In this document: piece by piece, positions 21,868-33,035 of the stretch
Numbering within the stretch: the stretch's first letter is position 1
Layout of the letters: each line of letters starts with the position of its first letter
Assembly (NCBI GenBank): GCA_965649825.1
Contig: OZ287699.1
Coordinates: forward strand, 868,001 to 932,000
DNA from: Penicillus capitatus
Taxonomy: Eukaryota > Chlorophyta
Length of the DNA stretch: 64,000 nucleotides
Direction: 5' to 3'
Translations under genes and position numbers: made by a program
Notes under the pieces: generated by a model
Databases searched by the model: none
What the model saw: only the letters and a program-made list of their open reading frames with translations
Told to the model about the DNA's origin: nothing

Positions 21868-23305
21868 ATGGAAGATCCAGAGTTTCATCGCGTCGTCCAA
21901 ATACTCTATCTGGAATCGAGCAAGATCTTACTGGATTGTATCTTTACCCCGGAGAAGCCAACAAACACAAGTGGCCCTGTCGTGGGCGGTGTACACGATG
22001 CCCTGAGACGACTGCGGTATCATTGGGAAGGTACGGCGAAGCTGCGGATGATGGGACTTGAGTGGGATAGACATGTGGGGTGCACGTAGGGACGGCATGG
22101 CTGCTCAAGATCGATCTGCTTGGTCTCGACAGACTCCTTTACAGCCCACTCCTGCAACAAAGCATAAGCGCCAAAGTGGAGCTTCTTGATGTGACAGCAT
22201 AGTAAAGGAGCTGGCTGCAGGTAGAGCCTGGAAAACTGATGTCGACGATTCAGCGGATGGGTGGTGCCAATGCAATGCTGTCTCAAACACTGGCTGACAT
22301 TCAACTTCAGCAGTTGGATCGCCTGATCGCCCAGATCCAGTACGATTGCCAAGCACAACGCAACAGACGCATTCATCCCATCATCAAACGGTCTCACTCT
22401 TCTGTCACTTCTTATCCCAATGATGCCCAACAGTGCTCCGGAGCTGCTGGATCCAGCATCCATCAAGGAAACGAAATTCGAACAGTTTGGGGCCTTGACG
22501 GTGGGAGACAAGAATTTCGTGCGCATTCGTTACGTCCGTCACGAAAACGAGATTCTCATCGGTGTGTTGTGTGGGAACCGGAAGGGGCGATCGATGGTTT
22601 TGTTTAGGGATTGCATCGAATCGGATCTTCGCGGAGAGGGTCAGTCAAAGAATCTGTTCTTATCTCTCGGACTCGCTCAAGATCGAGTTTCAGTCGAATC
22701 TGACGCATGTGTCGGAAGGACCTCCGATGTTCCTTGGCATACGTGTGTCTCCCTATGCCGCGACGAAATTTGCAAGGCAAGTGCTATTGTGTGAGAATCT
22801 CTGATGACTCTGCGGGCACAGGCGATTCGTTCGGGAGCTCGAGAGTCGACGCCGCATTCGAAAACGCGTGATGCTCCGTGCAGCTCAGCGCGAAGCGGCA
22901 TGGAACAATAAACTCCGCAAAGTACGCATCGACACTCTTTTCTCACTATTACTGTAGTCCATGATCGTCATCAGCTGGCGCTGTCGGCGTTGGCTACTGG
23001 GATCAAGAAGACGCGTCTCGTCTTAGGACCGAGAAATGCAAAATATGCTTTGAGAGACAAGTGCACCGATCTGGCGCATAAGTTCATTCTGAATCCCGTT
23101 TGCGCCCCTCCAAACTTTCACCTCTCCAGACGTCTCTGTATTTCTAGGCCAATGCTGATGTCTGTCGGGAACTTTTGCGCGACGCGGAGAAAATCGAAAG
23201 GACGTTTGCCGAGGAACTCGGATGGATCTCTCTTCCGGTCGAAGTGCGCCGAGCACATGAGCATCTCACAGCCGTCCTGCGCAAACACATTCAGTCTATG
23301 CGATA
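21868..23305 (+). CDS. Unidentified helical protein, at least seven exons
   Basis: Starts MEDPEFHRVVQILYLESSK. Fitted exons give RRLRYHWEGTAWLLKIDLL, QQSISAKVEPGKLMSTIQRM, LLDPASIKETKFEQFGALTV, HENEILIGVLCGNRKGRS, PPMFLGIRVSPYAATKFAR, FVRELESRRRIRKRVMLR and finally HLTAVLRKHIQSMR before a stop at 23305. The first junction (22032-22092) and the GC-AG intron 22777-22821 restore frame cleanly. The middle exon looks beta-rich, the flanks helical and charged. I do not recognise the family. The consistent coding look across seven exons argues that it is real. Confidence 0.55.
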
Positions 23306-23465
23306 GCTCGGTTGTGATGTGACGGGTCGAGTGGATGAAACGTGTAGGATGATGAAATCTCTATCTACGTTGGTTGTCTTCTGAGATTGCCGTCGTGGGC
23401 AGATTTGCATTTTGCGTTTTGTGCCCGACCGCGTCTTCTCCCTCCACGACGCTCGATCTTTCACG

Positions 23466-24510
23466 ATGGCCCTCTCATCCACCGTCACAAAGAACGCATT
23501 GAGTGCCAAAGCGCCGGCAGCGCGACCAAGGTAAGAAGCATCCGACATACGAGGCGAGATCGCTGCGTCGTCGACTGTGGGTCAGGAGAGAATCTCACGT
23601 CTTGTCGTGTCTTTAGTCGTTCGATGCGCACTGTCGTCTGTTCGGCGCACAACGGGAAGGATGTCGTGAAGAAGGTCGCCGAAACGGCAGCGGCCTTTGC
23701 CGCCACTGCCCTCATCGCAGGAGTGCGCCACTGCCATAGTATGACGCTCGATTATGTGTACTCCCTGTTTTCTAGTCGGCTCATGCTCTGACATACGACG
23801 AGCTTCAAGGACTGACATACCTCCAAGTAAAGGGCACAGGTGTTGCCAATACCTGCAGCACATTGAAACCGGAATCGGCCGGGGAACCCGGCAAAATCAA
23901 GAGCGGCACCTATACGATCGATAACATGTGCATCGAACCATCCACTATTCAAGTGAAAGAAGAATCGCCCGGAGGAGGAGAGGAGTTTGTGGACACGCTC
24001 CTAATGACGCGAAATACTTACACATTAGATGGCCTCTCCGGCAAATTCACGGTCGGATCTGGGGGATCCGTGGAATTCGACAAAGCTGACGAAGGCATTG
24101 ACTTTGCCCCGACGACCGTGCAGCTTCCCGGTGGAGAACGCGTTCCATTTCTCTTCACTTTCAAAAATATGAAGCTCAAGGGCAGTCTGGATGGCTTCTC
24201 TGGCGAATTCGCTGTGCCTTCTTACCGCGGATCGACATTTTTGGATCCCAAAGGACGCGGAGGATCTACCGGATACGACACTGCTGTTGCTCTACCAGCT
24301 GCAGGCGATCGCGACGAGCTGGCCAAAGAGAATCTGAAATCGACAGCAGTCCTCAAAGGATCTGCCGCGTTCTCCGTTGCACAGTTTGATGCAGGGAGCG
24401 GTGAAGTCGCTGGTGTTTTTGAAAGCATTCAGCCATCGGATACAGATCTGGGAGCAAAGGAACCGAAGGAGGTGAGGATCACAGGCACCTGGTATGGACA
24501 GCTCACTTGA
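23466..24510 (+). CDS. psbO: Oxygen-evolving enhancer protein 1 (PsbO)
   Basis: Manganese-stabilising 33-kDa subunit of photosystem II on the lumen side of the thylakoid. Three exons (23466-23530, 23617-23722, 23776-24510), introns 86 and 53 nt, 301 residues. The N-terminus MALSSTVTKNALSAKAP is a stroma-targeting transit peptide without an ER signal, as in primary plastids; it is followed by a lumen signal ending ALIAGSAHA before LTYDELQGLTYLQVKGTG. Hallmarks: TVQLPGGERVPFLFT, FLDPKGRGGSTGYD, GVFESIQPSDTDLGAKEPK. The mature part reads like green-algal PsbO. This is the strongest sign of photosynthesis in the window. Confidence 0.96.
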
Positions 24511-24690
24511 AAACTGAGCGTCCCTGTCGGTCAGATCTCTGCTATTGAGAAGAATGCGAGAAAATGTGTATGATTGATTTTGTGCACTTCGGCGAATGTG
24601 TAGCCATTGATCATTTTGAAACTTGGGGATCGTCCTCGGCGTCTTACGCATCTCTTGACGCGACGGCGAAGGGTCGATTGACAGGGGATC

Positions 24691-27142
24691 ATGCGAAGCA
24701 TCTTCGAGTGCGAGCTGCGGACGAAGCTTCGTGCGATCCAGTCCTATGCGGTATATACTCGGGCACTTCTTATGGAAGATCTCGAACCCTGTTACGCCAC
24801 AATAGCGTTGACGAAGTCCTGTCTATATAGTGGCATTATAAAGAGTACTTTCGAACGGTCGAGTGCTTGCGGCAAACGTGTGCATGGGAATCGCGCTGTC
24901 CAAGACCAAGCGTGAAAGACCCCTGCATTATCTCGATCTCGTCCGGTCGCAGATTCCGTCATGGATCGTCTCGGTGCGATTCGACCATGTCCTCGTAGAA
25001 AGAGAGACTGTTGTACAGGACCGGCTTCCATTTCACAAGAGTGAACCTGATGGACTTCAGACAGCCACATGAGTGGTATTCTATGTGCCGATCGATCAAG
25101 AGACGCATTATTTATCATTCAGGCAAAGACTGTAGCGGTTCCCTTTTCCACTCAACACGACGGTGGTATGCCAGGACCGACAAACAGTGGCAAGACACAT
25201 GCTGCCCTAGAGAGGCTGAAGAAAAGCCGCCAGGGACTCTACTGTGCACCTCTGAGGCTACTAGCTATAGAGATCTATGAAAACCTCAACCGACAAGGAA
25301 TCTATTGTGATCTACTGACAGGCACGATGGTTGGCAGATGGAGCATCACCGTTCGATGCTGGATGGCATTTGACAGGACAGGAGAGAAAAAAGATACCTG
25401 GATCACGCATCACCTCGGCAACAGTCGAAATGATCGATCTCCAGAAACTCTATGATGTGGCAGTGGTGGACGAGATACAGGTAAATGTACCGCCGTTATC
25501 GAGAAGATCGATTTCGCGCCGTTTCTGCTGTGTTTAGCAAGTGGGAGACAAAGGACGTGCTTCTGCGTGGACGCGTGCATTGCATGGATTGCCTGCTGCA
25601 GAGTTGCATCTCTGTGGAGATCCATCTGCAAAATCACTCGTTCGTCAGATCTGTGAAGAAATGGACGAGGAATTCGAATCGCTGGATTACGAACGGATGA
25701 CGCCTCTGGTGATGGATACCGAATCGGTAGAGACATTTGCAGATGTGCAGCCCGGAGATTGCATCGTTACTTTCTCTCGGCCAAAGATCTATGAGATCAA
25801 ACAAGTGAGAACCCAGCCCGCTTTGAACCTATCTGAAAAATGACATCTTTCGGAGCACATTGAGTACAACACCGACTACAAAGTGGCCATTATATATGGA
25901 TCACTGCCGCCGGAAGTTCGTCGGCGACAGGCCACACTCTTCAATACACCAGGAAATGGGTATTGTGTTAAGCCTCTCTGTAGCGTTAGGGGATGATACG
26001 TTGGGGTATGTGTTAGATATGATGTCATGGTGGCGACAGATGCCATCGGTATGGGGCTGAATCTCAACATCCGTCGCATCATCTTTCACACCTTGGTGAA
26101 ATTTGATGGCGTGGGAAAACGTGACATTTCTCTGACACAGATCAAACAGATCTCGGGACGTGCTGGTCGTCGCAGCAGGTGCCATCCATCGTTTTCCTTC
26201 AGCCGTTCTAGATAAGACATCTCTGTTATGCAGTATCTATCCAGTCGGCAAAGTGACATGTCTTTCCTCTTTGGATCTTCTGATGACTCAGAAGGCATTG
26301 AATCTTCCAGTCGATAGGCTTCAGACACAGCGAGCAGGTCTCTTTCCCGAAATTCAACACATTGAACAAATTGCACGGGAACTTCGGAGTGATATCTCCA
26401 TTTGTGCCTCTTTACATGACATATGTATTCTGTGGACAGCGGAAGACTTGAATATCATTCTGCAAAGAATCAAAGAGAAAGCGATTCTTGACGAGCCGTA
26501 CTTCCTCTGTAAGGATACAGATATTCGGATGATTGCTGGAGCCATCAAAGACGTGAAACGCTGAGTTGTTTCTTTCTGTTCCATACATGGGTGTGTGTAC
26601 CGCAGGTCCCCCTGAGTCTACAGGACCAATGCACTTTCTGCATGTCACCCGTCGATACACGGAACCCCCCAATCATGGCAGCACTGCGAGAATTTGCATC
26701 TGTCTATTCCAAAGGACATGTCGTTCCCTGTCGTCTGGTTCTCCCCGAAGAGCCACCAATATTTCTCCAGCAGCTCAAGTCTTTAGAAACAGCCTATGAA
26801 GTAACCCTTTTCCCTATCTATGCGCCGATAATCTGCCTCTGCTTCTGAAGATCGCTTCGCTATGGATGTGGCTCTCCTATCGTCTGGGCGTAGAGCAGTT
26901 TCCAATGAGATCCGATACAGAAAACAAACTTCGTCTGATCAACGAGATGTTCGAGAGCGGGCTTCGGCAAATCACTGTACCCTCCCGCGGCCGTCAAGAG
27001 GTTCGGTCTTTACACTCTTCTCACTCTTTTGACTCCCTTTGTGAAGCTTCTGCGAGAGGAAGAGATACTTGCTCGCCGTAAGAAGAATGCAAAGCCTCTC
27101 ATTCCGTGCGATGATGATTCGACATCGTCTCTGTTGTCCTGA
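24691..27142 (+). CDS. SUV3: SUV3/SUPV3L1 mitochondrial RNA helicase
   Basis: DExH-box helicase of the RNA degradosome of mitochondria (and plastid/nucleus in some plants). Motif I is rebuilt by a GC-AG intron (25123-25174) as [14 protein letters not shown]; then [21 protein letters not shown] (motif II, DEIQ variant typical of SUV3), [57 protein letters not shown]. The SUV3 C-terminal part follows ([29 protein letters not shown]), ending [12 protein letters not shown] second GC-AG intron spans 25322-25376. The N-terminal exon(s) before 25030 are uncertain, so the start is approximate and a presequence was not identified. Confidence 0.88.
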
Positions 27143-27153
27143 TCGACGGCGCC

Positions 27154-27785
27154 ATGGGCATCGAGAAGAAAAAGCGAAACAGAATGCCAGGAAAGAAACG
27201 AAACAATTCAGCCGTGGCAGTTGACGCGCGCGCCGAAACGCCAAAACGAAAATCGAAAAGCGCAAAGTGAAAACAACCGACTGATCTTCTTCGACAGACA
27301 TCTCTCGTTCGCCTTTATTCTTTAGAGTCACGCGAACAGGGACACCCGCAGAAAGACGGATGGATATGGCGCATTTGTTGAAGGAGGACGCGCTGCAACA
27401 TTCCAACGCGGAACTCTGGCTCATTCAGATTCCTTCTCAAGTGCGACCGTATCGCAGCGCTGTGTTGCATGAAACTTACTGACTCTTCGTAGATTTCGGA
27501 TTTGGATCGATTGGCATCAGGCCATTGGTCCCTGCAAGGGTCCACATCTAAATCAGGGACTCTTGGGCAGGTGGTTCTGGATGAAGGTATGCTCCCTTTG
27601 CTTTGCAGTGGAAAATGTGAGATGCAGATCAGAAGTATGAGATTCGGGTAGAAGAGGATGAACTCGTCCAAAACACGACGGTTGTATCGGAGAATGAGCG
27701 CACTCTTCGTGTGGCCAAGGCCATCACATTGCATTGCCTCTCGAAAGACGACGAGGTTCTGTATGCCTGTTTCTGTGTCCGTTGA
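27154..27785 (+). CDS. Small basic protein, possible RPA34/CD3EAP-type Pol I subunit
   Basis: Starts MGIEKKKRNRMPGKKRN, a Lys/Arg-rich nuclear-type opening. An intron joins SKSAK to VTRTGTPAERRMDMAHLL; then AELWLIQIPSQ-ISDLDRLASGHW across a 52-nt intron, and a third junction to QKYEIRVEEDEL. Total about 155 residues, ending YACFCVR. The string ELWLIQIPSQ resembles the opening of RNA polymerase I subunit RPA34 (CD3EAP), but the similarity is weak and the protein is short. It begins 11 bp after the SUV3 stop on the same strand. Function is a guess. Confidence 0.45.
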
Positions 27786-27917
27786 TAAAAGACACGCTCA
27801 GGGACATGAGGAGGACGAGAGTGAATAAGCCTGAACCCATTAGGCTTGCTCTCTTAAATCGCATCCATTTAATCCACCCTTCATCACTTGGCGGCTCTTT
27901 CGCGTCGACTCTGCACA

Positions 27918-28175
27918 ATGGAAGCTGCCGCGCCGAAGAAAGCGATTGTCGTCAAAGTCATTGGCCGAACGGGATCCCGTGGCCAAGTATGTGCCGTTCA
28001 TTAGCGGGTCACTCTCACCACCACGCGCTGTATCGCTCAGGTGACGCAAGTCCAGGTGAAGTTCTTGGACACGACAGAGGACCGTCACATTATGCGCAAT
28101 GTCAAGGGACCCGTACGCGAAGGAGATATCCTTACCCTTCTCGAGTCTGAACGGGAAGCGAGGCGTCTGAGATGA
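27918..28175 (+). CDS. RPS28: 40S ribosomal protein S28 (eS28)
   Basis: Small-subunit ribosomal protein near the mRNA exit. Two exons with a GT-AG intron of 54 nt after GRTGSRGQ; the second exon starts [15 protein letters not shown], then [20 protein letters not shown] and the family end EREARRLR. Total about 67 residues, the normal size. Every conserved segment of eS28 is present. Start [16 protein letters not shown] is the only possible ATG. Confidence 0.96.
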
Positions 28176-28352
28176 ATCATAAACAGTCGAAGTTGGTTCT
28201 CTGGGGGTGAGGGACGAAGTATCTAATGCGTTCATGTAATGCGCATTTACGCGTTCGACGCACAGAGGCTTCGAAACAGAGCGCGTCGTTTCTTTACCGA
28301 CGGCGCGAACATCCATTCCTTCCGCGTGATTGGACGTTTGTATTTTTGAGCC

Positions 28353-29068
28353 ATGGCGAATCAATCCGAAAAACGACGATTGGAAGCGAACAGAAGACGT
28401 CTACAACTGATGTTCCGTTGTATCGTTGGCGCCAACGTTTCTGCGACGCAACGATGGAGGCTTCATTTGGGATCCGTCTCTGTGTACAGGTTTGGCAGCT
28501 TCTGCTGCGGTTTTGGCTGCAAAGAAGTTCGCTCTTCTGGTTCAACTACGCCACGTTCATAGCATCGAACACCGTTCACTTCATTGCTTACAGTATCCTC
28601 AAAGGGGCAGCACGTCCGTCGCTGTTCATCCCGAAAGTCCGACTCAAAACGAGTGTCCTGTCTGCAGAGCCGCGCTATGGTCCTTCTGGAGATCTCATTT
28701 CTGGGGGAACCGATTTGAAGATGCGTGGTTTCGTAGAGTACGTCACCGATGCCATCATCCTGACGATAATTCTACAGGTTGTGTCAGTTGTGGGTCTCTT
28801 TGGACGTCAGTGCATGTCCTGTTTTACAGATTCTGGGTGGTCTTTCAGATTGGGCTTGGTTGTTGATCTTAATCGCTCCTACGTATGCTGGCTATGTTGC
28901 ATGGACCTACTACCAGCAATTCAGCACTGCACAAAAACAGGTCACTGCATTTCGACACCTGACGGCGATTTGTCCATCGGCGGTCTTCTGTAGAATTGGC
29001 AAGGTTTGGGATTACGTGAAAGTCAAGAGAAGGTCAGTAGGAGACGCGAACAAAGACGCCGGAGATAG
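28353..29068 (+). CDS. TMEM208: TMEM208 / SND2-type ER membrane protein
   Basis: ER membrane protein of the SRP-independent (SND) targeting route for tail-anchored and other membrane proteins. Start MANQSEKRRLEANRRRLQLM; a 50-nt-class intron after IVGAN, then hydrophobic FWFNYATFIASNTVHFIAYS, a junction to RYGPSGDLISGGTDLKMRGF (the GxDL segment typical of TMEM208), VEYVTDAIILTIILQ-ILGGLSDWAWLLILI, and a basic tail reading SQEKVSRRREQRRRR. The charged C-terminus matches the family. Stop at 29066-29068, 38 bp from the stop of the convergent P3 gene. Confidence 0.82.
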
Positions 29069-29106
29069 CGTTATGGAAGACGTAAACAGAGAATAACTGC
29101 TGTGCA

Positions 29107-29569
29107 TTAATCGAAAAGTCCAAACATTGCCTCAGATCCGGAGTTTTCGGAATCCTCTTCTTCAGCCTCTTTCTTCTCTTCTTCCTTCGCTCCACTATCC
29201 GCTGCTGCAGCTCCACCGCCGCCTCCTGAGACGAAGAGAAATGGGATGGGGAAGGATAGAGATCATAGACAACCTGCCGCAACGGCCATAGCGGCGCCTC
29301 CAATTGCAAATTGGTAGATAGCTGTCTTGGGCGTGATCCACGAAAAGCACGAAGACACGCCTCCGCCACTCGCGCGATCGATAGATGCCTGTTTGTCGTC
29401 ATTTTATGCGTGCGGTGCAGTGGACGGCGTTACGGCTTACCTGCTTCAGGAGCTTCTCTAGCTCCCAACGGTCATCAGCCTTCATCTCCGGCACCGCATC
29501 GTTATTGCAGCACTTCGCGGACCATCCACTTTTGGACGTTGTGCAAACAAAACTCAGAACGCTCGCCAT
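29107..29569 (-). CDS. RPP3: Plant-type acidic ribosomal stalk protein P3
   Basis: Third type of 60S stalk P-protein, otherwise known from plants. Start MASVLSFVCTTSKSGWSAK matches the FTFVCK...WSAK opening of plant P3, not P1 or P2. After an intron comes the segment SGGGVSSCFSWITPKTAIYQFAIGG, again P3-like, then a Gly/Ala hinge (GGGGAAAA), an acidic stretch and the C-terminus EAMFGLFD, close to the common SDDDMGFGLFD tail. About 119 residues. Two short introns. This is one of the lineage markers for Viridiplantae. Confidence 0.85.
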
Positions 29570-30256
29570 GGATTGTGAAGGCAGACGACAGCGACGGTGT
29601 CACGGCACGTAGATGATATTGAAAATCATCAAATCGCCTGTCGTCGAAAATCGCTAGCGTCGTAGTGTCAGCGATGAAAGGCGCCTGTGAACCCTCTCTG
29701 GCATAAGTGATACGTTTGGTTTGTATTGTTCCTTCTCGTTTGCCTCACTTGAGCTGATTTCCCTATACAAAATTGTTCTTGTTCTACGACTCAGCGCGGC
29801 GGAAACGTGACTCTTCCTCAAATTCCTCTCCCAAAGGGAGAATGAGGGTCAATTAAGAAAGGCTAGAGTAGTTGTCGAGATATGCGCGTAAGACATTGCA
29901 GAAATCGAGTTCTAATTAGAGTGCGGGGCAGAAAGTGAGTAGAAAACTCAACACCAGAACGGAGAAAGACAAGTTAGATAAGCAAACAAAGAACTCGAGG
30001 AGAAGTTTAATTACCCAGTGCTACCTCAAGAAGCAAGAAGTCCTTCAGAGCTTAAAACAGAACTTCTCCACGAGCTTTAGGTAACCGGAAAAGCTCAAGC
30101 AACCCGGCCACAAGCTGCACTTCGTAACTAGTCGATCCTTTAGTCTTCTAGGCTTCAGCTAACTGAACCTCTGGTTCAATTGGCTTTGCATCATCCGTCA
30201 GTTACAAAAGTTCGTTTATGTTACGCTCTCGCTTTAATGACTGCATTCAATCTAGT
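29570..30256. other. Gene-free stretch left of the minisatellite
   Basis: About 690 bp without a credible gene, RNA gene or named element. A small inverted repeat (TGAACC TCT GGTTCA) lies near 30168-30182. The upstream side must hold the promoter of the P3 gene. Confidence 0.5.
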
Positions 30257-30660
30257 GGGGCGATGTCGGGGGTCCCCGGGGCGATGTCGGGGGTCCCCGG
30301 GGCGATGTCGGGGGTCCCCGGGGCGATGTCGGGGGTCCCCGGGGCGATGTCGGGGGTCCCCGGGGGTCCCCGGGTGGCCGGCGATGTCGGGGGTCCCCGG
30401 GGCGATGTCGGGGGTCCCCGGGGCGATGTCGGGGGTCCCCGGGGCGATGTCGGGGGTCCCCGGGGCGATGTCGGGGGTCCCCGGGGCGATGTCGGGGGTC
30501 CCCGGGGCGATGTCGGGGGTCCCCGGGTGGCCGGCGATGTCGGGGGTCCCCGGGTGGCCGGCGATGTCGGGGGTCCCCGGGTGGCCGGCGATGTCGGGGG
30601 TCCCCGGGTGGCCGGCGATGTCGGGGGTCCCCGGGTGGCCGGCCCTGTCGGGGGTCCCGA
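30257..30660. repeat. GC-rich minisatellite, 21- and 27-bp units
   Basis: Tandem array of the unit GGGGCGATGTCGGGGGTCCCC (21 bp). The core GATGTC recurs at 30262, 30283, 30304, 30325, 30346, then 30383, 30404, 30425, 30446, 30467, 30488, 30509, then with a longer unit at 30536, 30563, 30590 and 30617; a variant core (CTGTCG) is near 30644. The later units are 27 bp because GGGTGGCCGGC replaces GGGGC. The single 37-bp spacer (30346-30383) shifts the reading frame. Each unit contains the near-palindrome GGGGTCCCC and runs of 4-5 G, so hairpin or quadruplex formation is possible. Reading frames through it look like repeat artefacts rather than a protein. Confidence 0.95.
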
Positions 30661-31914
30661 TAGTTGATGTGATTATTGAAATGTCGTCGTAGTACGTTTG
30701 ATTTCGGATTTTGTGTTTTTCTTATCCTTTTTTTCGCATTGTGCCCGCTTAACAGCGCTTACTAAGGATCCGCGACTTTTAAGAAGCCTATTTTCTAGTT
30801 TTGAAAGCGTGATGACTCACCTGTCTAGTAAAGTCCCATTAAACTGGTGATATGAATCAGTGTTTTTGAACCTTGAAACAACCCTGCTCTGTAAAGTTAA
30901 ATAGTCTTCCGCTCTTAATTTCTGAAGCGCAGCGCAGCCGGCGCGACAGTTTAGAAACTCAATGCACCCCCTTCTGTCATATCAGCGCCGTCGACGCAAT
31001 GCATTTTTCAGCAACGCCTATTCTTCACAGCGACTCATTTAAGACGGAAACAAATAAATACCTCTAGATACAAATTAGGTTCATTTACCAGGATTCATGC
31101 TTATCGTCGGCTCATGCGGGCATTTTTGATTGGGATGGAAAAGAATGCAACTCTGATGTTAATCTCTCCTATAGATTCCAGAGACTTCGCCAGTTTCTGT
31201 AACAGCCTTGTAACTCGATTTCTGTGAACTCTCTCTCGCTCATCCCGTCGAGTATTTCTCCTCGTCTTTGACGAGTCCCGGTGTATATCGAGATTCATTT
31301 AAATATGTTTTATCGGTGGAAACATTTGGTCAGTGGAAGGTCATAAGTTAAAGAAAACGACGCCCGACAGAGGAATTCTTTATGAGCGGTCCTCAGACTT
31401 AGGGTGGTAAGAGAAAGGTCGAGTCAGTTTCCGATTCGCACTGAACCGACTTTAAAGTGCTGCTGCTTCTTCCTGGTGACACGGACTCCAATATCTCTGT
31501 TTTCTGCGACACCACAGTGTCCAGGCATTTTTCTGATGACGTTGGAACTGTGATGTTTCGAGTCGACTACGACGCCGAGACATCGGCGTCTCAGCGTCGT
31601 GCGTAAATGTGCACAAGAAGAACACGACATCGCATGATTGCAGGGCGTCCATTGGGTGATTCGACCCTCCGCCTAGTTGTCCCTGTACTGCTAGCGTTTC
31701 TTTCGACGGTCCTTCGCAAAGCGGAAAGGCCGCATTGACCCAGGAGACAGGGCGTCGACCATAAAGTCATTTCTCGTAGTCGATGTACACAGCAGATCGA
31801 TTTCTGTCGGCTGCTCGACTAGCAATATGACCGGTGACGTTTGATTCCAAAAAAGCCGATTTGGACGGTGGATAACACGTTCTAAAAAGTTGCAACATAC
31901 TGGTGTGATGTAAA
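30661..31914. other. Gene-free stretch right of the minisatellite
   Basis: About 1.25 kb with no supportable gene. Short open frames of 60-70 codons exist on both strands but show no domain, no splice continuity and no neighbour logic. It looks less GC-rich than the coding regions and may be the 3' side of the PPR gene plus spacer. Confidence 0.45.
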
Positions 31915-32736
31915 TCAGGTGCTTTGTGTCCTGAAATCAATGAGGTCGCGTTCGAGTTGCTTTACGAGTTTCCGGAGGGCTCTGCGATTTCGAACGACCC
32001 TCATTGTCAAAGTATCAGGCATAATATTCTCCCTTGCCATCTGATCGATAAACTCTTCTGCCTGATCTGTATCTCTTCGTGCCGCACAGATCTCTAACAG
32101 AGTATTGTAAACAGCTAAAAGCAGCACAGTCACACAGGGCTGTTATAGAGAAGATGTGCAAACTGATCGTGCGCTTCAGTGAAAACTCTTTCTCCATGCG
32201 TTCGAGAATTCGAAGAATCTCGTTCCATCTAAAATTTTCTGTTTGACTGCCATATCCACGAATTAGAGAACAGAAAGTCACGTCATCTGGAGTCACGTAC
32301 TCCCCTGTCCAGTCTCTCTCCATCAAACGGAGACATTATTTGAGGAGATGTTACCAAAGAGATCGTCAAAGAGTGTCTCTGCCAATTCCATTTTTCGATT
32401 GCGTGCACAGACATCCACAAGCGTCGTCGCCATCTGATCATTAAGATCTGCGGTGAGGGTCTGAAATCTCTTAGGCGAGGCATAACGCACCTGGGTGTCT
32501 AAAGGGATGCCGATTCGAGCCGCTTCTGCCACTTCGTTTACAGCTTTCTTGATTTGCCCCTCTTTCCCAAACGTCTTTATCCGTCGAGTCACCTCCCGCT
32601 TGGCGTTGTCATGTGCCGTGTGCTGATGCGCATCCTGAAGTCAACGCGTCTCTCCAAAAGATGTGCCAAGCCGCCAGTGCTCATAGCGCACCAGAGACGC
32701 AGCGGTTGGCCACCGTCGAGCCGCGGCTCCAATCAT
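31915..32736 (-). CDS. Pentatricopeptide-repeat (PPR)-like organelle protein
   Basis: Starts MIGAAARRWPTAASLVRYEHW at 32736, an Arg/Ala-rich presequence suited to mitochondria or plastid. After an intron: RIKTFGKEGQIKKAVNEVAE, TLVDVCARNRKMELAETLFDDL, then VTFCSLIRGYG and finally YNTLLEICAARRDTDQAEEF-IDQMARENIMPD, which is a good PPR unit. Three introns are needed. About 230 residues and three to four repeats, short for a PPR protein. PPR proteins bind single-stranded organellar RNA; the target cannot be told. Starts 300 bp from the divergent kinase gene. Confidence 0.65.
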
Positions 32737-33035
32737 TCTCACTGTACAGCGATTGAAAATGCTCCAAAAAATCGCGTTATTGGGTCCATTTGATCGAAGC
32801 GGCCTCAACGGTCGAAGACCTCCTACGGTGACCTTCCGTGTCGCTGCTGTTCTTTGCCAAACGTCTGCAGTGGACAAATCCAATAACGGGCCGAAGTTCT
32901 GGTGTCCGGGATTCAAGTCCGCCGCTGTATCATCGCAAACGTGACGAGAACACGTCCTTCACCGTCGTGTTCTGTATTTTGTGTCTTCATCTCATTCGAT
33001 TCGCTACGACCGTCGAGGCACAGCTGCAAAGCCCA

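Noticed and set aside
30180-30692. Two long frames through the minisatellite (GAMSGVP and VGGPRGD repeats)
   Set aside because: Units of 21 and 27 bp without stops keep several frames open at once; no start context, domain or splice support.
32895-32935. Stretch resembling a tRNA T-loop (GGATTCAAGTCC)
   Set aside because: The flanking bases do not pair as a T-stem and no acceptor or anticodon arm can be folded.
32838-33035. N-terminal extension of the kinase to 32838
   Set aside because: The frame begins with GTG; the ATG at 33036 is followed by a proper signal peptide.
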